Origin: Heterodera schachtii
Lineage: Eukaryota > Nematoda > Chromadorea > Rhabditida > Heteroderidae
NCBI GenBank assembly: GCA_023374025.1
Contig: SIJG01000005.1
Coordinates: forward strand, 130,680-194,679
Length of the DNA: 64,000 nucleotides
Direction: 5' to 3'
Positions within the stretch are counted from its first letter, which is position 1, and every line of letters begins with the position of its first letter. A program made the translations under genes and the position numbers. The notes beneath the pieces are model-generated. The model did no database searches and was not told the DNA's origin. It saw only the letters and a list, made by a program, of their open reading frames with translations. Positions 10,118-20,800 of the stretch are shown in pieces.

Positions 10118-11340
10118 ATGAACAGACGGTAAGGAAATTTTCTTAAATAAATTACACAATTTTCATTTTTTTCATGTTTCAGTTGGGTGTGCAACGACGT
10201 GTGGATGGACATTTTCCCTTTGTTTGGACGTGTTGAACTTGGACTCAATTTGGCACTGCTTTCTGACCGTTTCGATGCTTTGGTGGACACGCATTTTGAT
10301 GGCAGGGAATTGACAATTTGGAATTACATAAGAATTGACAAGGACGGAGGACCAGAACCGAAACTGTTTGTAAGGATCAATGGCACATTTATGGCATTTC
10401 CGATGCCGGATTGTCCGCTGCCAAACAAAATTCGCTTTCGTCTCCTTCAGATTGAGTAATTTTAAAATTTGTTTGTATATTAAAGCATTTGTATGTTTCT
10501 TCAGCTACATTGACCATTCCGTCATTGAATTTCTCCGTTCCAACAAGCACATTTGGGACAGAATTGGCACAAAATTGGAGTTGTCTATTGCAAATGTTCA
10601 ACCAATCTGGGATGTTTTTGTCCGAGAAATTTGGCCCGTTTTTGCAACAAATATTCGCCATTTGAGCTTTGTCGGTCATGACCATTTGGACAAATTGCGT
10701 CGTCACATTTCACCGACAATTCTCACTGATCTTGATCATCTGAATTCAATCGAATCCAATGATCTGTGCCCCGATGGAATTGCTGACGATGGGCCAAATG
10801 CAACTGCTGGCCAAGTGTTGTCCAAATGGTTGCACACTCCAACAACTGATGGTCAACCAAAGCGATTGCATTGCGTTGATTATTTTGATGAATCAAATTT
10901 TGAATGGGTCAACAATTTGAAAGAGGTGATCCGCCGTATTCCGTTAAATTGTTTTTGTTTTTCCAATTTTGTTTAGGCATTTCGCCGTGCCAGCACTTCT
11001 GTCAGTTACACAATTCAACTTTGTATTCTTCATACGATGACAAAAATGCCAATTGAACCATTTGAATTGGTGAACGAAGGGACCAATGAGAAGCTGATAC
11101 TGTGGAAAAATTCCGAGTATAATTGGCTGTTGAAACGGTGTCCAATAATTGTTGGGGAGACGGAAGCGACGGTTCAGTGGGAAAATGACAAAAATTGGGA
11201 TGACAATTTGAACACTGTCGAATTTAATTTGTGGCGTGACAATGATAGCATTGGGTGAGAGCAGAAAAATAATTCATCAAATTCAAATTGCAACTAATTT
11301 TAGGCCATTGTTGTCGCCAGAGGAAGAAGAAGTGGATTAA
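10118..11340 (+). CDS. F-box-like protein, cyst-nematode expanded family
   Basis: Five exons: 10118-10128, 10183-10455, 10505-10925, 10977-11254 and 11304-11340, all in phase, giving 339 residues. The ATG opens an 11-base exon encoding MNRR, a start shared by all three copies here. The N-terminus (CNDVWMDIFPLFGRVELGLN) resembles an F-box; F-box proteins normally dock substrates to SCF ubiquitin ligases, but that role is inferred. The middle carries VIEFLRSNKHIWDRIGTK and the conserved GIADDGPNATAGQVLSKWLH block. Near the C-terminus YNWLLKRCPI is a family signature. The tail ends in a glutamate-rich LLSPEEEEVD. No signal peptide. I recognise the family from cyst-nematode genomes where it is very numerous; the function is unknown. 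Confidence 0.85.
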
Positions 11341-12481
11341 GAAATGGTCGACCCTCACCAATTGAATTTTGATTTGCTCTCGTTTTGTCTCAGAAATCTC
11401 TCTCTTTCATTTTTTGGTTCTTTCGTTCGAATTTTACTATTGTTACCCCATTTCCGTCCGAAAGTGACAAAAAAAATTTTTTATTTAAAATTTTGGGAGT
11501 TTTTGGTGATAGTTTTAGATAAAATAGCCATTTGATAAAAACTTATGAGATTTTAGGGGCGAATATTCATTTTAATTGCACCGTCCACTAAAAAAAGGGA
11601 AAATTTTTCTCCGCCGACCATTGCTTAATTTTCTTCTGCAACAATTGGTTAAAATCAACAATTAGAACGCCGAACTGTTCGTGTGGCCAAGAAAGCGAAA
11701 CAACTTTGAGGAAAATGTCAGCCAAATTTGGCATTTTTTCATGGCATAGACTCAGAAACAATCCCATCCCTTTTTCAAGATTTTTGCAGAAATGCCAAAT
11801 TTTGTATTGTGATAATCATTGTTAATGACTGGTGATAAAACGGATTTGTTTACATAATTTTACAAAAAAAAGTGGGATATTTACGAAGCAACTTTTCGAA
11901 ATTTCAAGTTGAAAATATACAAAAAATTGACGTTTTTTGATGGCATAAATTGTCGAAAATAATTTTCAACTCTTGTTTGACTCCCAGTTCGATGAATGAT
12001 AATATCATTCGACGACTCTCGGTCTGTAAGGCACAAATCCGAAAATTTTTTTTTTGTGCGCTATATCCCGCGGGAGTTGCATTTTTAAAAATTTTTCAAA
12101 GACATAATGCCAAATATTTTTGAATAAATTAAATAAAAATTTAATTAAAGCTAACTCATTTTTCATTGCAATTTTCATTCAAAATTTGTGAAATTTTCCC
12201 GGTGGCGTCTCTCGGCACCGCCGGATATCCCACGGGATCCCGTCCCTCAAAAAATGTTTGATTCCAAACCCGCAGCGGGGTTCCGCAAATTTGAAATTAC
12301 CGGTTTCTAGAAATAACTGTTTTCACTTTTCATGTACCTTCTCTACATTTTGTGTTCTTTTTGCGCTCTCATTTTTCCTAATTGTTTCTCTCTGTTTTAA
12401 TTTAACACAGTTTTTTTTTGCCCTTTTTGACACACAAATCAAATTGAAAAAATTGGAAACCCTTGCTGACTGAACCACAAA
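11341..12481. other. intergenic between F-box-like genes
   Basis: No exon is recognised. A degenerate CGGTGGCGTCTCTCGGCACC hairpin module lies at 12199-12224, just before GATATCCCACGGGATCCCG, a palindrome-like word also seen near 8337-8370. The region probably holds old element remains. Confidence 0.45.
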
Positions 12482-13826
12482 ATGAACAGACGGTAATGAA
12501 TTTTTGAAAAATTACAAATTTTTATTTAAAATTACAAATTTTCATTTTCCCTTTTTTAAACAAATTTCAGTTGGCTTTGTAACGACGTGTGGATGGACAT
12601 TCTCCCATCTTTTGACAGTCCCCAACTCGGTCTCAAAATGGCATTGCTTTCGCCACGTTTTAATGCGTTGGTGGACGCACATTTTGATGGCAAAAGCGAA
12701 TTGACAATTTGGAGCATTGTCAGAATTGAAAAGGACGAAGGACCAAAACCGAAAATGACTATACTCATGGATGGCAAAAACAATTTTGTGGATTTTCCGT
12801 TGTCGGACCGTCAGCTGCCCAACATTTGCTTTAAGAACCTTCAGATTCTGTCAGACTTAACTTTTGTGCATATTAAAAGCAATTTGAATATCCTTCAGTT
12901 ACATTGATCATTCCGTGATCACATTTCTCCGCTCCAAGAAGCGATTCTTTGACAGAAGGGGCACCAATTTGCAATTGTTTGTGCAAGCAATTGATATGGA
13001 TGTTCAACAAGTTTGGGATGTTTTTATCCGTGAAATTTGGCAAATTTTTGCGACAAACATTCGCCAATTGTACTTTCGCAATGCCAACCATTTGGACAAT
13101 TTGCGTCGCCGCACTTCGCCAACATTTCTCACTGATCTTGATCATTTGACTTCGATCGATTCTGGTGCTCTATTCCCCGATGGAATTGCTGACGATGGGC
13201 CAAATGCAACTGCAGGTCAAGCGTTGTCCAAATGGTTACACACGCCGAGCAAAAATGGTCAACCGAAGCGATTGTATCGTAATGGTTATTCAGGGCCACT
13301 GGGTTTCGAATGGGTCGACAACTTCAAGGAGGTGTCCCGCCATATTTTCGTCAATTTCTTTTTGTTTTTCCAATTTTGTTTAGGCATTTCGCCGTGCCAC
13401 CACTTCTGTTAGTTACAAAATTCAACTTTATTTTCGTGTGGACACAATGCCAATTGAACAATTTGAATTGGTGAATGGACTGGACGAAAGAGAAGCTGAC
13501 ACTGAAACAGAAGAGCGAAAAATTAGGGTATATTTGCATGTATAATTGGCTGTTGCAACGGTGCCCAATTGGGGAGACGGCGACGGCGCCAGTTAAGTGG
13601 AAAAACCGCGAAAATTCGAGTGCCAATTTTAACCATATCAGATTTGATCAGCGGTATGACAATAATTCGGGTGCCAATTTGAACAATATCCGATTTGATT
13701 TGTGTGGTGATAGAAATCGATGCATTGGGTGAGCAGCAAAAGCAATTTTTGATTGCCAAATTAATTAATTTTAGGCCATTGTCGTCACCAGCGGAAGAAG
13801 AATTGGATCAAAGCAACGAAAAATAA
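12482..13826 (+). pseudogene. F-box-like gene with a one-base frameshift
   Basis: Same five-exon plan as the gene at 10118: 12482-12492, 12571-12849, 12899-13331, 13384-13728 and 13775-13826. The exons add up to 1120 bases, one more than a multiple of three. Exons 1-3 read well (MNRR, CNDVWMDILPSFDSPQLGL, GIADDGPNATAGQALSKWLH). In exon 4, after EQFELVNG, the frame must shift within about 13470-13495 to reach the conserved NWLLQRCPIGE block; without the shift a TAA follows soon after. The C-terminal half also has a tandem duplication (SSANFNHIRFD and SGANLNNIRFD). The extra base may be a real lesion or a sequencing error. Confidence 0.75.
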
Positions 13827-14189
13827 TTTGATTCTTTCGTTCGAATAAAACATATGTACATTTATATCTTATTGAAAACCTTACTAATTTAATTAAATTA
13901 AAATCACGTGCAGAAATTAGGTGCTTTATTTTAGCAAATTTTTAAAATGCTTCTGCTGCAGTCGCCGTTGACTATGCTGTTCAGCGACGACAACGAGTAC
14001 GGCGGATTAGTTTTTTATAGGCATATTGGGTAGTACGGTAGCCAACTGGGAACTACAGTAGAAAACTGAGTGGCTGTTCATAACAGTTGTAGTGTGTGGT
14101 ACGGTAGCCCATTGCATCATTTTTGGATACAGTAGTAGATACAATCGTATGGTGAAAAGATTGTATTACTGACTCAAATTGGGAGGGAT
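13827..14189. other. intergenic, TACGGTAG/TACAGTAG words
   Basis: Contains several spaced copies of TACGGTAG or TACAGTAG between 14030 and 14130. No exon seen. The phrase GGTATACGGTAG also occurs in introns of the MATH-BTB copies at 31380 and 37095. Confidence 0.4.
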
Positions 14190-14237
14190 ATGGTAGGCAA
14201 AAGAAATTTTACGAAAAACTATTCAACAAATCAGCAG

Positions 14238-15212
14238 GTCTCCTTTTCTCCACCCGCCGCCTCTGTCCTCTCGAACTGCTCGCCGTCGTCCATCTCGCAG
14301 CATCACCACAACGCGCTTGCGCTGCGGCGTGGCACAGACGGTCGCCGCTCGTCCAAAACAATAGCGATCATCATATCACATCGCTGATCAGCTTTGACCC
14401 AAAAGTCCAACACGCTGATCCGTGTGCGCGAGCATCTGCGACCGTCCTCCTCCTCTTCTTCATTGGAGGAGGCGAGCGGCGACCGCTACTCGCTGACGCA
14501 ACCGGCGACAGGGAAACTGGCAGTAGCGACCACCGCTGCGACTGGCGACTGCAGCAAGTCCGTGCCGTCGTCGCCCGCTCCGGAATTGCCGCCCAGCAGT
14601 TGTCCTCTTGCTGGCCCTTTTGAACTGCTCCAGCAGCCTGCTTCTGCTGCTGGAAATGACCATATGAAAGGGCAAGTTCATGCGCCGCCGCTTGTCAACA
14701 ATGGCATGAACTCCAACTCGGCACCACCGACAAGTGCGTACAGATTGTTGTTGGTATGCGCGAACAAATCAGTCCCCGGAAAAGTGCCGGATTTCAATGG
14801 AAAATTTCCAAAAATTTTATTTGTGGTTGAATTTTTTAAAAATATAAAAATAAGTTTTTATGCTTTTCATTTTTAGTTTATGATAGTAAATTTCTAAAAG
14901 TGCCTTATGAACTAATAAAAGTGCCAATTTTTGTAATGTGAAAATTATTATTTTTTTTTTTGCAATTTCCTAAAAATTTTTTCGGTTGAAGCAATTAATT
15001 CTTATACAAATTTATTGTTTTTTTTTAAATTTGCTATTCAAGGAATTGCCAATGTGCCATCATCGTCGGCCAGTGGTCGTGGCCAGTACGGTGGTTTCGA
15101 CAACAGCAGCAACAGTTACGGTGGAAATGGGCAAATTGGACCCAATAATAACACTGATGATAAGAACAACAACCACAAAAATAGGAAACTTGTTTTTATG
15201 ACATCAAAATAA
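14238..15212 (+). CDS. Ser/Pro/Gly-rich protein exons, unassigned
   Basis: Two GC-rich coding-like blocks in AT-rich surroundings. Block 1 (about 14238-14750) shows Ser/Pro/Ala/His-rich translations such as PAASVLSNCSPSSISQHHH and SSSSLEEASGDRYSLTQPAT, in more than one frame, with stops between. Its end, reading LQLGTTDKCVQIVG, can splice in phase from a donor near 14753 to block 2 (about 15042-15212), which reads SASGRGQYGGFDNSSNSYGG and then an Asn-rich tail with a stop at 15212. I do not recognise the protein. The frame changes in block 1 suggest either missed introns or a decaying gene. Block 2 resembles the Gly-rich secreted protein at 19539 in composition only. Confidence 0.4.
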
Positions 15213-16026
15213 AAAAAATTTGCAAAAAAAGGGGGGGGGGGAACCTACACTATTGGGTTCAATGCCAATTTACGAGTCCAACGAAAATGAAGTTTTTAAA
15301 TTGTTCACCCTTCGTCAATTACATCGTCTGCAGGGGTGCGATTTTACCTGGTAAACCCGGCATTTGCCGGGTTTTTGGGGTCCGTGCCGGGTTTTTGCCG
15401 GGTTTTTGAAACTGCCGGGTTTTTTGCCGGGTTTTTGGGTTTTTTGCCGGGTTTCCTATTTCAATTCATTTATTTGAATTTTATTAAACATTTTGCCAAA
15501 ATTGAGATCCAAATATAGTTTTCGTTAATTGTTCCGGTTTATTTTATTAATTTTTGATCCTCATTTTCTAGTCTGCAGAATGTCCCAAAAATCTATTTCT
15601 GATTTCATTTCCAAAGTTACATTTCAACAATCACCTTCAACTCAAATTTCAAGCGCTGAGGAAGCAATTTCAGATTTAGCCGTTTCAATTTCGAGTGATG
15701 AGTTTGGGGTGAATTTTAGCAAATGTACTTTTGTAATTATTAAATTTTAGGTCACATCTCCAAAAAGGAAGAAATATTCTCACAAAAAGCCTGGCGGAGG
15801 ACTATCAAATTATGATGCTTAGGGATCATTTATTTATGTAAGAAAAATCGCGAAATATGTAAATAAAATATGTATAAAAAACACTGAAATATGTATGAAA
15901 TATGTACAAAAATCCAGAAATATGTACTAAAATATGTAAATAAAATTTTTTAAATGGTGATTTTTGGAAAAAAATTCTTTCTAAGGGTGAAATAGGCACA
16001 AATTGCCATAAAAATGACCTATATAG

Positions 16027-17108
16027 CAGGGATGTTGCAAGTTTCGCTTTTCGCTATTTCGCCTTTTTTGGGCCTTTCGCTTTCGCCTTTTCGCTTTTTG
16101 GCTGAAAAGCGAAATAAAAGTACACCCCTAAAGATTGGGTTTTTTAAATAACATGGCATTTTCGTGGGAGAAAAAGCAAAAAATTTAAAGAAATTTTGAA
16201 TTTTTTTAAACTTTTTACCAAATTTTTATTAAATAAAGTAAATTTGCTTTTTATTATTTATGTGTAGTGTAGTGTAATGGTTAGCGCATCAACTTTGACA
16301 TTACTTTCTTTCATGAGTTCGATACGGGTTTACTGTCTTTTTTTTAATTTAATATTTTTTTACTTTTAAAATTGGCTTGGCATCGCCAGGCCCAAACATT
16401 CGTAAACCTTATTTAAAGAATTCTCTCAAAATCGCATAAATTTATCATTTCTTCGACAAAATCTGTTAACAGATCCATCAAAGTTTTCAAAATTTTCCCG
16501 GCGGCGCCTATCGGCACCGCCGGACCCCCTTCTTTACCAAAAGTTTTTTGGAAAAAGCGCGCCGAAAAAATGATGTGAAAAGAAAATATGAATTTGTAAT
16601 TAAATTCGTTTAGTCTAAAAAGATTAATTGTTTGAAATAACTGAAGAAAATTTGTTTGAGAATTTTCATTAATTTAATTTAGCTTTTTAGATTTTATAAA
16701 ATAAATAGCAAAGTAAAAATTTAATTTTTTACTATTTTCATTTGAATTAATTAAATTTTGAATTAATTTTTTAATTTTTAAAATTTCCCAGTTGGTCCCG
16801 TTCACCATTCCGGCCAAAAACCGAGGTCCCGGTCCGGGCTTTTCAGGTCCCGGTCCAGGTTTTGGCAAAATTTCCGGTCCCGTACAACTCTAATAAAATA
16901 GAAAGCTTTTTGACTATATGGCATAAGAAAAAAAAAAACATTAAAAGATGAATTTTTTGAGTCTTATAAATTCATCTAATTTTTGGAAAAAATTTCGCCT
17001 TTTCGCTTTTTCGCTTTTTTGGGGCATTTCGCTTTCGCCTTTTCGCTTTAGCTTTTTATTTTGGTTTCGCTTTTTTCGCTTTTTATTTTTCTCTTTGCAA
17101 CATCCCTG
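16027..17108. mobile_element. hAT-like element, word TTTCGCTTTTTCGC
   Basis: Ends CAGGGATGTTGCAA (16027) and TTGCAACATCCCTG (17108) with the perfect 8-bp duplication CTATATAG (16019-16026 and 17109-17116). Word arrays of TTTCGCTTT flank an interior holding ACACCCCTAAAGATTGG (16120), a tRNA-like segment (16262-16325), the hairpin module (16499-16523) and a GCGCGCCG phrase. Another repeat (GGTCCCGGTCC words, 16796-16890) may be a further insertion. It is nested within 15820-17492. Confidence 0.9.
16262..16325 (+). other. tRNA-like (A box/B box) segment inside element
   Basis: GTAATGGTTAGCGCATCA (A-box-like) followed by CATGAGTTCGATACGG (B-box-like) about 30 bases on. It occupies the same place relative to the ACACCCCTAA motif and hairpin as the segment at 2063. 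Confidence 0.5.
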
Positions 17109-17995
17109 CTATATAGGCTTAAAATTATCTTTTAGTAATTTAAAAATTAATTTTTGGTATTCCATTTTTGAAAAAAAAAAAAAAATTATTTTTTGGGGCA
17201 CATTTTCAAAAAAAATTTTTGCTTTTCGTAAAAAATTTCTATAAATTCTCAAAATTTTTGAAAAAAATTGCGAAATTTTAGATATTTTTGGGTGTATTTC
17301 ATAAAAAAAATTCCCTAAAAATTCTCAAAAAATGCAAAATATGTACGAAAAAATGCGAAAAAATCCGAAAATATGTAAATAAAAGTCCCAACTTTTGTTC
17401 GCAAACACAAAAAAGAAAGTGTTTATCCTACTAATTAGAGCATGAAGAATCCAGGAAAAAAACATGTATTTACATAAAAAAAATGATCCCTAATGATGCT
17501 AAATACGCGGAGAAATTCAAGGCCGATTCCATCCAAAAAAGCAACAAAGGAATTGACAAATTTTTTTGCAAAGCGTGTGACCAAAATTACAAAATACAAA
17601 AAATGGGTGAAAAAGCAATCACGGACCACATCAGAACCACCAAGCACAAAAAAAATTTGGCAGAATTTAACAGAAACGTGCCTTTGACCGATTTTGTTAA
17701 ACAAAAATCGGTAATTCATTTTGGACTCATTAAATAATCTAATTCAATTGATTAAGGCTTCTGAAGAGAAACGGTGTCTCGCAGCAGAATTAACACTGGC
17801 CTACCATTGCGCTCGTCACAATTTCTCAATGAGTTCAGCGAATTGTTCATCTGATCTTTTTGGTGTGGTTTTTTCTGCCGATCCAGCAGCAATTGAATTG
17901 CATCGAAACGGGACAAAACAACGGCATTAATTCGGGGTGAGTACAAATTCTTGTTCCGAGAAAAACAAATTTTTAAGGAGTGCTCAGCCCACATT

Positions 17996-18227
17996 NNNNN
18001 NNNNNNNNNNNNNNNNNNNNNNNNNNNNNNNNNNNNNNNNNNNNNNNNNNNNNNNNNNNNNNNNNNNNNNNNNNNNNNNNNNNNNNNNNNNNNNNNNNNN
18101 NNNNNNNNNNNNNNNNNNNNNNNNNNNNNNNNNNNNNNNNNNNNNNNNNNNNNNNNNNNNNNNNNNNNNNNNNNNNNNNNNNNNNNNNNNNNNNNNNNNN
18201 NNNNNNNNNNNNNNNNNNNNNNNNNNN
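17996..18227. other. assembly gap (232 N)
   Basis: A run of N between the decayed hAT transposase and the 3' part of a secreted Gly/Glu-rich protein gene. The 3' ends of both genes are hidden or lost here. Confidence 1.
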
Positions 18228-18351
18228 TTTACTTTTTTTTTGGCATTGCTTTTCCCTCACCTCCTTCCGCGCCATCGCCGCCTTCCTTTCCTTCCGATGC
18301 GACCAAAATGAAGAACAAACTGAGAAGAGCCAAAATGATCAGTTTTCGCAT
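18228..18351 (-). CDS. secreted Gly/Glu-rich protein, 3' end in gap
   Basis: The ATG at 18351 (minus strand) opens MRKLIILALLSLFFILVASE, a typical signal peptide with a short charged start, a long hydrophobic core and a small-residue cleavage region. The mature part begins GKEGGDGAEGGEGKAMPKKK and then enters the assembly gap at 18227. The start MRKL plus hydrophobic core matches the start of the Gly-rich gene at 19539 on the opposite strand, so the two may be diverged relatives in head-to-head orientation about 1.2 kb apart, with a foldback element between them. Function unknown; a role outside the cell is inferred from the signal peptide. Confidence 0.65.
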
Positions 18352-18786
18352 TTTATAATACTTTTAAATGGAAATTTAAAATGTTTATTAGTAAAATGGA
18401 AATGTGTTTTTTCGGTTCCCTTTTCTCACTTAAATATTTCAGTGAATTCAGCGAATTTAATGAATCGCGAGGCTTTCCATAGAGTTGTGTACATATTACG
18501 TGTTACAGCTGATCAAATAAAAAATGGGTTTAATGAATTTTTAAAAGCATTGCATAATTATTAGGTACGAATAAAGAGAATTAATGATTTGAGGGAACTT
18601 AAGGCGATTGATTTTAATGAAATTGAATTTCGAAACTTTTTAAAAATTTTAATTTAAGTATTTAAAAAATGAAGCATAACATAAATTGAATTTGTAAATT
18701 ATGTAAGCATCAAAAGATAATCAAAAATGATCCAAAGTTGCCCAATATCTTATTGACCTTTGGTCGTCGGCGGATCAGTTCCTTTC

Positions 18787-19165
18787 GGTCTACCTCAGTT
18801 CGGCCCCGGCACGGTTCGGCCCCAGCATGTTTTTGACTATAACTTTTTTCTTTGCCAACCAAATCCAATATTGTTGGTATCATTCGATAGCCCTAAGTGT
18901 TCTCTATTAGCTTGCAAAATTTGAAATTTCATTAAGGTTCAAGAAAGTTATGGTCAGAAGAGTTCAAAAAACCAAATTTTCCAACTTTTTTGGCTCGAAC
19001 TTTTTTTAAACTGAACAAATTTTTTTGGAATTTTGCAGGCTAATAGAGCATCTTAAGAGCTCTCGAATGATACCAACATTGTTGGATTTGATTGGCAAAG
19101 AAAAAAGTTATAGTGCAAAAACATGCTGGGGCCGAACCGTGCCGGGGCCGAACTGAGCCGGTCCG
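18787..19165. mobile_element. foldback element, word CGGTTCGGCCCC
   Basis: Inverted arms of CTCAGTTCGGCCCCGGCACG (about 18793 and 19155) continue into ATAACTTTTTTC on both sides. Flanked by GTTCCTTTC (18778-18786) and GTTCCTTTT (19166-19174), a 9-bp duplication with one mismatch. Interior includes GGTATCATTCGATAGCCCTA, shared by several foldback elements. Non-coding. Confidence 0.75.
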
Positions 19166-19538
19166 GTTCCTTTTGGTAGTCGAATGTCATTTTTCCTGCG
19201 GAAAATTTTAAAAATGTTTTTTTGACGCATTGCAAATTCGTAAATGAAAATTTTGGAGGAGTCAAAGCGTTGGAAAGGGCAATTGGGGCGCAGAAAAATG
19301 AGAAAATCCGCTCGAAATTGGCCAACTTTTTAAAAAATGTAAAAGCAAAAATGGCCAAAAACAATGACGGAGAAAGTAAAAAAAAGAAAATGAAATATTT
19401 AATAAATAATAATAAAACATTTACAGGCAATAAAACGTCGCCACAAATTTCAATTTTATTTGAATTAAAAACAAAAAAACTTGGCAATTAAAGAAAAGTA
19501 ACAATTCGGAAAATCATTCAGAAAACTTTAATTAAAAA

Positions 19539-20071
19539 ATGAGGAAACTTCCCATTCTGGCTCTTATTTTCTGCTTGTTGCTACTTACAACGGGTAGGAA
19601 ACGTATTAAATTAACCAATTAGTTAATTTAATTAGTCTGTGATTTCATTTATTAATGAATTAATCAGTATCTAAGTTATTATTTTTTCAATCATAATTAT
19701 ATGTGTAAGAAAGCAATTTTAGAAGGAAGTATATTTCGCCGAAAAAACAGAAAGAAAAATTCATCGAGCAGCGAACAAAGTAAGGAATTAGAAATAAATA
19801 ATTATTTATTATTTAATTTTAAGAAACACAAAGAAGAAACAGAGGGTATGGCCGAAGTCGCACTTTCTCAAATGGCAATGGCATGTATGGCCAATCGAAT
19901 GGCTATTCAACTGGCGGATTTGGCCGGTCGAATAGCTTTCCAACTGGCGGATTTGGCGGCTCCAGTGGCTTTTCATCGATGGTACATAACTCGGGCGGAC
20001 TTCACGGCTTTGGATCCGGCCCACCTGCTGGAGGCTACGGATACGGAAGCGGTTTTGATGGAAGAAAATGA
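19539..20071 (+). CDS. secreted Gly-rich protein
   Basis: Three exons in phase (19539-19593, 19723-19779, 19824-20071), 119 residues. Exon 1 encodes the signal peptide MRKLPILALIFCLLLLTTG. Exon 2 is short, basic and serine-rich (FRRKNRKKNSSSSEQ). Exon 3 is rich in Gly, Tyr, Phe and Ser, with two repeats of STGGFGRSNSFPTGGFGGSS type, and ends GGYGYGSGFDGRK before TGA at 20069-20071. The whole is about 12 kDa and basic. Nematode Gly-rich secreted proteins include cuticle components, antimicrobial-like peptides and gland products; I cannot choose between these. A longer overlapping frame in exon 3 exists but does not fit the exon 2 phase. Confidence 0.7.
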
Positions 20072-20360
20072 AAAAATGACCGAAAGTGATCGGCGAGAGA
20101 ATGATTTGTGCTGTTGCATTTTATACATGCAATTAATGGAAAAAACGCATTCCACCAGCAAAGCACTTTTTTAAATCAAATCACAGAGAATTCCCATAAA
20201 AAAAATCACAAAAAATCACTCGCCAATACATAATTGGCTAAAAATCGGTCTGTTTCGTTTTGCAATGCTTTTCGGCTTCATCTTCGTCCCAATTGATCGG
20301 CTTTTTCTCAGTCCGCTGCTGCTGAAAATGCCAATGGAGCCTTGCCAAGCAAATGTCAAA

Positions 20361-20800
20361 CAGGGGTGCGATTTTACCCTGGAAACCCGGCATTTGCCGG
20401 GTTTTGGGGGTCCTTGCCGGGTTTTTGGGTTTTTTGCCGGGTTTCCTATTTTCAATTCATTTATTTGAATTTTATTAAACATTTTGCCAAAATTAAGAGC
20501 CAAATATAGTTTTCGTTAATTGTTCAGGTTTATTTTATTAATTTTTGATCCTCATTTTCTAGTCTGCAGAATGTCCCAAAAATCTATTTCTGATTTCATT
20601 TCCAAAGTTACATTTCAACAATCATCTTCAACTCAAATTTCAAGCGCTGAGGAAGCAATTTCAGATTTAGCCGTTTCTGTCTCGAGTGATGAATTTGGGG
20701 TGATTTTTACAAATTGACTTTTTACATAGCAAATTTCAGGTCTCCTCTCCAAAAAGGAAGAAATATTCTCACAAAAAGCCTGGCGGAGGAGATCGGAGAC
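20361..20800 (+). pseudogene. second copy of the hAT transposase 5' end
   Basis: Starts with the same CAGGGGTGCGATTTTACC end and CCGGGTTTTTGCCGGG words as the copy at 15331, then the exon MSQKSISDFISKVTFQQSSS (start 20571) and the second-exon piece PKRKKYSHKKPGG (near 20755). After GGCGGAGGA (about 20790) the two copies diverge completely, so this copy is cut off. The two copies are nearly identical over about 430 bases, indicating a recent common origin. Confidence 0.75.

Larger units (their letters stand above)
15820..17492. mobile_element. hAT-like element, word AAATATGTA
   Basis: Ends TAGGGATCATTT (15820) and its complement AAATGATCCCTA (17492), flanked by the perfect 8-bp duplication ATGATGCT (15812-15819 and 17493-17500). 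Subterminal regions are filled with AAATATGTA and GAAATATGTAC words. It splits the transposase coding sequence at 15331-17950 and itself contains the element 16027-17108. Confidence 0.9.
15331..17950 (+). pseudogene. hAT-type transposase gene, interrupted
   Basis: The element end CAGGGGTGCGATTTTACC starts at 15331 and is followed by CCGGGTTTTTGCCGGG words. The first coding exon starts at 15581 (MSQKSISDFISKVTFQQ) and runs to a donor near 15709; exon 2 starts near 15751 (PKRKKYSHKKPGG). At 15820 a 1.67-kb element interrupts the codons; coding resumes at 17493 with KGIDKFFCKACDQNYK and a HIRTTKHKKN motif, a BED-type zinc finger. A further exon near 17757 reads CLAAELTLAYHCARHNFSMS, as in hAT/ZBED-like transposases. 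The gene then enters a 232-base assembly gap. The catalytic core is not visible. Confidence 0.7.

Noticed and set aside
17937..18564. Long open frames across the N run
   Set aside because: They are open only because N codons are not stops.
19809..20174. Longer overlapping frame over the Gly-rich exon (GMAEVALSQMAMACMANRMA)
   Set aside because: It does not fit the phase set by the signal-peptide exon and exon 2, and reads as a shifted frame of a Gly-rich repeat.
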